From Spirochaetaceae bacterium (GTDB lineage: Bacteria; Spirochaetota; Spirochaetia; DSM-27196; PXBQ01): DNA of 8,646 bases. The notes below the pieces were generated by a model. That model saw nothing but the letters and a program-made list of their open reading frames with translations. It had not been told where the DNA came from and did no database searches. The stretch lies in the NCBI GenBank assembly GCA_003566875.1, contig PXBQ01000267.1, positions 1 to 8,646 on the forward strand, written 5' to 3'. The position numbers and the translations under genes were made by a program. Below are positions 6,401 through 8,646 of this stretch, in pieces (positions within the stretch are counted from its first letter, which is position 1; the number at the start of each line of letters is the position of its first letter).

Positions 6401-6552
6401 TCGATCACCACACCGAGTACGAGGATAATACCAACAGAATGGAGCACTTTGTGCGGCCGTTCATGCATCGGTTACTCTCGCGTATCGAATTCTCCGAACC
6501 CGAAAAGGCAATGATTCTCTCGGCCGCCGACATCGTGACCGGCCGATCGTAG
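3451..6552 (+). CDS. Membrane histidine kinase (multi-TM, GAF, PAS, HisKA, HATPase) fused to a C-terminal FeeM/LuxI-like GNAT domain
   Basis: A 1033-residue sensor kinase. Residues 1-280 hold about nine hydrophobic membrane segments (about 8-25, 34-54, 64-85, 97-117, 136-157, 173-192, 199-217, 226-254, 261-280); the first seven resemble the 7TM sensor regions of other kinases. A GAF-like domain spans about 305-455, then a coiled coil (455-485) and a PAS domain (about 483-590) with Cys524, 535, 538 and 543. The kinase core is complete: H-box His615 in MAHEINNP, N-box Asn727 in NLIINAIQAM, DTGPGID at 755-761, FDPFFTTK at 769-776 and GSGLGLSIS at 781-789. After a linker (about 818-838) comes a roughly 150-residue GNAT-like domain: FFLQRKILVGEKGYL, HIVAYKGLQPVGTVSC, VEIDRLAV (Glu912, Arg915) and FNDEKALVGMYKKLGF, then a helical tail. 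This layout is that of N-acyl amino acid synthases and related acyl-ACP-using enzymes. The reading frame is uninterrupted. There is no receiver domain, so it must signal to a separate regulator; the divergent HD-GYP protein and the solo receiver are candidates. The ligand is unknown. Confidence 0.9.
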   Translation: MFIDIKPVIPAAAFVIYVLFAVFGVRRDGRDRIQWSFILYMTAMSIWGLGSFLMHANVPFMTPLFWNRFMVTGMLGGPITIYHSLIDFCETRKKRNTILLVVGYAVFGVLLYLNLTGALVEAAGFEDGRFFYRLGSGAYIGYGLSYSYLMFTIVLLIRRIQRRTDATERRMLSLPIYGVVVMLIGALFNLYEPIGRYPIDLLASTVNAVLIFYAIYRYDLVHYSAVVVKAILYIILIVVSALLFYTIIWLAFHRLWQYPFQNAFPIAFLLAIVGAIVYQPFRQGATALVERLYLGENLRYNQQLREFAESLTTIVELEKLGELTVGRIGETFNLRWILMFVYDYSLLEYRVISSYGLEDRPEVRSHTFSRNDDLIRYISSRSERIISGTVELSIGTHPNATRLVAGAALPLRFQTRLNGCILLGPLKDRDVFNQYEIETLESLSDQCAVALENAISFERLRSQQKRLQDLNTELKISRNKLEAFFDGITTPLAIQDINYNIVMANFAATRYFRRGYDQLIGRKCYEAFFGHDRPCLGCMAQDCLHAGIAFSTEMDSKDEDITFLIHFYPVRVPDGNDRLFLEFFQDVTQQKELQRELIQSEKLAGIGTLASGMAHEINNPLSGISGTAELMIDSLDPGSELHEYATDILRYSKNAADVVRDLTAYSRKERAELEEVDIAEALESALKLAHRGMKLEKIEVRKEIENVPAVRGSVNELSQVFLNLIINAIQAMDGNGVLSIAVTGRGENTVVSVTDTGPGIDTRHIDRVFDPFFTTKDPGDGSGLGLSISHQIVTRLGGRIFARNDEDAGAVFEVWLPRNETARSTVRFVNAASDPVREDAFFLQRKILVGEKGYLAETIRRDEDEAAFHIVAYKGLQPVGTVSCITPEMVDQLPIEKNYPLRDFMEGKRCVEIDRLAVMHDERGNIVPLGLMTLAYLYARANGAERVFVDVFNDEKALVGMYKKLGFREIGSYESPLPVVVLALDHHTEYEDNTNRMEHFVRPFMHRLLSRIEFSEPEKAMILSAADIVTGRS

Positions 6553-6585
6553 CCGTCGGCGGCGAGTGATGCGTTTTCTTCCCAC
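6553..6585. other. Short convergent intergenic gap
   Basis: This 33-base gap separates the kinase stop from the plsC stop. Only a weak 5-bp stem (GCCGA/TCGGC, reaching back into the kinase 3' end) and a short interrupted T run on the plus strand were seen. No convincing bidirectional terminator is visible. Confidence 0.5.
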
Positions 6586-7320
6586 TCACAGGAGCTCTTC
6601 GATCGCGGTCCGAACTCTCTCCGCGAGTTCCCGCGGCGTGCGATCGGCGAAGCTCTCGTATACGATCGGGTCGCCGAACTTGATCTCGATCTTCCCCGGC
6701 AGGACGCGAAGCGTCTTGGCCCGGTTCCGTTCATACAGTCCTTTGAGCGCTACCGGTACGATATCCGCGCGCGTGTCCAGCGCCAATCGAAACGGACCGC
6801 GCATGAACGGCCGCAGCCGACCGTCGCGCGTTCGATGCCCTTCCGGAAGAATCAGAATCGAGACGCCGCCTCGAAGTGTCTCGGCCGCGCGGTTCAGACT
6901 TTCGAGAGCGGAGGCGACGCTGCGATGACTTATCGGAATCGTGCCGATCCGACGTATAATGGTGCCCCAGAGAGGCCAGTCGAAGTGCTGTTCGAGTTCG
7001 ACTCCACGGACCGTGTGTTTGATGTGTCCGTACAGAACGATCGGGTCAAAGATGTTGACGTGATTCGCCATGAAGATGTAGACGCCGTCGGGCTGCAGTC
7101 TCCAGCGTCCCGTGACGCGAACCCGGATTCCAAACGGGATCAGGCTTAGCCGGCAGATCAGCTTGACCCAGCCGTCGAGTGCGCGTCGACCGTGTTCCGC
7201 GGTCCGGCCAAAAGAGTTCAAGACCTCGCTGCCGAGGTTCTCCAACAGAATCAGCGCGAGCGCGCAAAGCAACAGCGGAGCGGCGGTTATGTACCCGAGG
7301 ATCGTCGTCGCAAGGCTCAC
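6586..7320 (-). CDS. plsC: 1-acyl-sn-glycerol-3-phosphate acyltransferase family protein
   Basis: The 244-residue membrane-associated acyltransferase should acylate lysophosphatidic acid to phosphatidic acid at the inner membrane. An N-terminal hydrophobic segment (about 5-28) anchors it. The four family motifs are visible: NHVNIFD at 86-92 (catalytic His87 and Asp92), motif II GVELEQHFDWPLWG at 106-119, motif III LPEGHRTRDG at 158-167, and IVPVAL at 187-192. In motif III a His replaces the usual Thr of PEGTR. The start is a GTG overlapping the lipid-kinase stop by one base (TAGTG), with GGAG about 11 bases upstream, so translation is probably coupled. It is the last gene of the minus-strand lipid cluster and runs tail to tail with the histidine kinase, 33 bases apart. 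A lysophospholipid or other acyl acceptor cannot be excluded. Confidence 0.9.
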   Translation of the reverse strand: MSLATTILGYITAAPLLLCALALILLENLGSEVLNSFGRTAEHGRRALDGWVKLICRLSLIPFGIRVRVTGRWRLQPDGVYIFMANHVNIFDPIVLYGHIKHTVRGVELEQHFDWPLWGTIIRRIGTIPISHRSVASALESLNRAAETLRGGVSILILPEGHRTRDGRLRPFMRGPFRLALDTRADIVPVALKGLYERNRAKTLRVLPGKIEIKFGDPIVYESFADRTPRELAERVRTAIEELL

Positions 7321-8204
7321 TATCCGAACATCTCCAGCTTCGCAGTGTGCACCGTGGCGTCGATCGGGGTCCGGCCGAAAGTCTCACCGTCCGGGCTCAG
7401 CATGAGTGGTTCTTCGGCCGTCAGCCGCATCGATCGACCCCTGATGACCTCCACCGCCGGAGACTGGACGTGTCTGCCCGAGAATATCGTCGGCAGCAAC
7501 TTCAGCACCGTTCGGCGGTTGACCCGGCGAACGAGGATGACGTCGAGTTCTCCATCGTCGATTCGCGCACCCGGTGCCATCATCATGTTGCCGCCGGTGA
7601 ACCGCGAGTTGCAGATCTCGACGAACAGCGCGTCGCACTCGATCGTTCTTCCGTCGATCTCGAGCACGACGGCGGTCGTCTTCAAGCCGATGACTTCCTC
7701 GAGCACCGCGAAAACGTAACTCAACGCGCCGAATACCTTGTACTTCCGCGCGCGATACGCGACGTTCGAGACGAACCCCGCGCCGAGCAGGTTTGCGAAC
7801 CAGAACGTCCCGGCGTCCGACGTGAATCGCCCGAGATCGATCCGCCGTGTGCGGCGCGTCAAGATCCGGTCGACGGCGTCATCGACCGATTCGATGCCGA
7901 GGTCTTTGATGAACGAGTTGCCGGTCCCGACCGGTATGAGTCCGAGAGGTACCGGTACCGACTCCGCGTGCGCCAGCAGACCGTTTACGACCTCGAACAG
8001 CGTCCCGTCGCCTCCGACCGCGACGATACCGTCCCAGTCGGTCGGAACGACGGTCTCCGCGATCGCTCGCGTACCTCCCGGAGCCGTCGAAACGAACTGT
8101 GAGCACTCGATCCCCGCGTCGCCGAGAAGAGCGGACACGCGCGCGGCGGCTTCGAGGCCTTTTTTTCGTCCCGCGTTGGGGTTCACGATCAAGCAGATCT
8201 TCAT
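7320..8204 (-). CDS. Diacylglycerol kinase-family lipid kinase (YegS/DagK-like)
   Basis: The 294-residue protein is a complete member of the soluble diacylglycerol kinase catalytic family. It has IVNPNAG at 6-12, the nucleotide-binding GGDGT at 64-68, PVGTGNSF at 91-98, NLLGAGF at 138-144, GARIDDGELDV at 212-222 and SPDGE at 270-274 near the C-terminus, matching both lobes of the YegS/DgkB fold at normal family length. It transfers phosphate from ATP to a lipid hydroxyl. Diacylglycerol giving phosphatidic acid is the default guess, but phosphatidylglycerol or sphingoid lipids are also used in this family. The ATG at 8204 has GAAGAGG 9 bases before it. The stop overlaps the plsC GTG start, so the two enzymes are probably made together, and both could feed the phosphatidic acid pool. 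The upstream RraA-like gene ends 42 bases before this start. Confidence 0.93.
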   Translation of the reverse strand: MKICLIVNPNAGRKKGLEAAARVSALLGDAGIECSQFVSTAPGGTRAIAETVVPTDWDGIVAVGGDGTLFEVVNGLLAHAESVPVPLGLIPVGTGNSFIKDLGIESVDDAVDRILTRRTRRIDLGRFTSDAGTFWFANLLGAGFVSNVAYRARKYKVFGALSYVFAVLEEVIGLKTTAVVLEIDGRTIECDALFVEICNSRFTGGNMMMAPGARIDDGELDVILVRRVNRRTVLKLLPTIFSGRHVQSPAVEVIRGRSMRLTAEEPLMLSPDGETFGRTPIDATVHTAKLEMFG

Positions 8205-8213
8205 GGGGAAAGG

Positions 8214-8220
8214 CCTCTTC
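8214..8220 (-). promoter_or_regulatory. Shine-Dalgarno site of the lipid kinase gene
   Basis: The minus strand reads GAAGAGG, 9 bases before the ATG at 8204. It lies in the 42-base gap after the RraA-like gene, in which no terminator was recognised, so read-through from that gene is likely. Confidence 0.6.
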
Positions 8221-8246
8221 TCGGTAACGGCTTTAAAATCGTACCA

Positions 8247-8646
8247 TCACTTCTTCCACTCTTCGTACTCCGCGCGCGCGGCTTCGCTGAGCGGGTAGTA
8301 CTTCCTGAGTTCGCCTCCCTCGAGCAGACGTGCCCGGGAAAACTCTTCCCACTCAGCGTGTTGGCTTCCACGTTCCAGTAGTTGCTCTGCGAGAGAAATC
8401 GGAACGACGACGACACCGTCGTCATCGGCGATGATGATGTCACCGGGCATCACGAGCGTATCGCAGCACGCGATCGGCACGTTCACCGCGTACGGGACGA
8501 TGTCGGTTTGGGTGTGGAAGTTCGGCGTTGTTCCTTTGAGCCAGAAGCCGATGTCGAGTTTCTGCGTCTTCGGCCAGTCGCGGATACAGCCGTCGACGAC
8601 GATACCCGCTCCACCTTTCCCCGTGAAGTACGTGAGCATCATGTCA
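8247..8646 (-). CDS. RraA / HMG-aldolase-like protein, C-terminal part (5' end outside window)
   Basis: About 132 C-terminal residues are present; the frame is still open at the window edge, and the family is usually around 200-230 residues, so roughly a third or more is missing. The methionines at the edge (ATG-ATG at 8637-8642) are internal. Signatures: GKGGAGIVVDGCIRDW, matching the G-x-V-x-DG-x-x-RD metal/substrate motif with its Arg-Asp pair, then VMPGDIIIADDDGVVVVP, the family's GD-x-x-x-x-D-x-DGVVVVP strand. The tail ends YPLSEAARAEYEEWKK, as in catabolic RraA-like enzymes. Characterised relatives are metal-dependent aldolases or oxaloacetate decarboxylases (4-hydroxy-4-methyl-2-oxoglutarate aldolase); others are the RNase E inhibitor RraA or misnamed menaquinone methyltransferases. 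The metal-binding motif favours an aldolase or decarboxylase, but the substrate cannot be read from this fragment. It is followed by the lipid kinase gene, 42 bases on. Confidence 0.85.
   Translation of the reverse strand, partial: DMMLTYFTGKGGAGIVVDGCIRDWPKTQKLDIGFWLKGTTPNFHTQTDIVPYAVNVPIACCDTLVMPGDIIIADDDGVVVVPISLAEQLLERGSQHAEWEEFSRARLLEGGELRKYYPLSEAARAEYEEWKK

Noticed and set aside
6542..6580. Possible terminator between the kinase and plsC
   Set aside because: The only stem is 5 bp, overlaps the kinase 3' coding end and lies well before a short interrupted T run; it is too weak to call.
7179..8102. Plus-strand open frame of 307 codons across the lipid-kinase gene
   Set aside because: It is antisense to a gene with all DAG-kinase motifs; its product is charged low-complexity sequence with no motif.
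8247..8642. The RraA-like frame as a complete 131-residue protein starting at the edge methionines
   Set aside because: The frame remains open to the window edge and the N-terminal part of the family fold is missing, so this is a truncated view rather than a short gene.
1..8646. Mobile element, CRISPR, tRNA or riboswitch
   Set aside because: No transposase motif, repeat-spacer array, cloverleaf or recognisable aptamer was seen; nearly all of the sequence is accounted for by coding regions.

Overview
The window is a GC-rich, tightly packed bacterial chromosomal segment. Genes overlap by 1 to 4 bases or abut, and intergenic gaps are short. The gene content (diderm-style signalling, PlsC, a diacylglycerol-kinase-family enzyme, methionine salvage) suggests a free-living bacterium. 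The sequence alone does not fix the phylum; a spirochaete or similar environmental lineage is only a guess. No mobile element, rRNA, tRNA or CRISPR array was seen.

Layout. (1) Positions 1-1664, minus strand: a stand-alone receiver-domain response regulator, then mtnA (methylthioribose-1-phosphate isomerase), then the 5' end of mtnP (methylthioadenosine phosphorylase). They are joined by TAATG and ATGA overlaps, so they look translationally coupled. A sigma70-like promoter and two tandem 20-bp repeats sit just upstream. (2) Positions 1785-3374, minus strand: an ICMT/PEMT-type integral-membrane methyltransferase homologue directly abutting a receiver-HD-GYP response regulator (predicted c-di-GMP phosphodiesterase), ended by a hairpin-plus-U-tract terminator. 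(3) Positions 3451-6552, plus strand: a 1033-residue membrane histidine kinase (about nine membrane segments, GAF, Cys-rich PAS, HisKA, HATPase) with an unusual C-terminal GNAT-fold domain resembling N-acyl amino acid synthases (FeeM) and acyl-homoserine-lactone synthases. It is divergent from block 2, and the two predicted promoters overlap. (4) Positions 6586-8646, minus strand: an RraA/HMG-aldolase-like enzyme (5' end outside the window), a diacylglycerol-kinase-family lipid kinase and a PlsC acyltransferase, probably one operon, convergent with the kinase.

Working picture (inference). The kinase, the HD-GYP regulator, the membrane methyltransferase and possibly the solo receiver form a local signalling locus. 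The kinase polypeptide may itself make an acylated small molecule. If that domain consumed S-adenosylmethionine as LuxI enzymes do, its by-product methylthioadenosine would be the substrate of the neighbouring MtnP-MtnA pathway. This is speculative, but it is the most interesting idea in the window.
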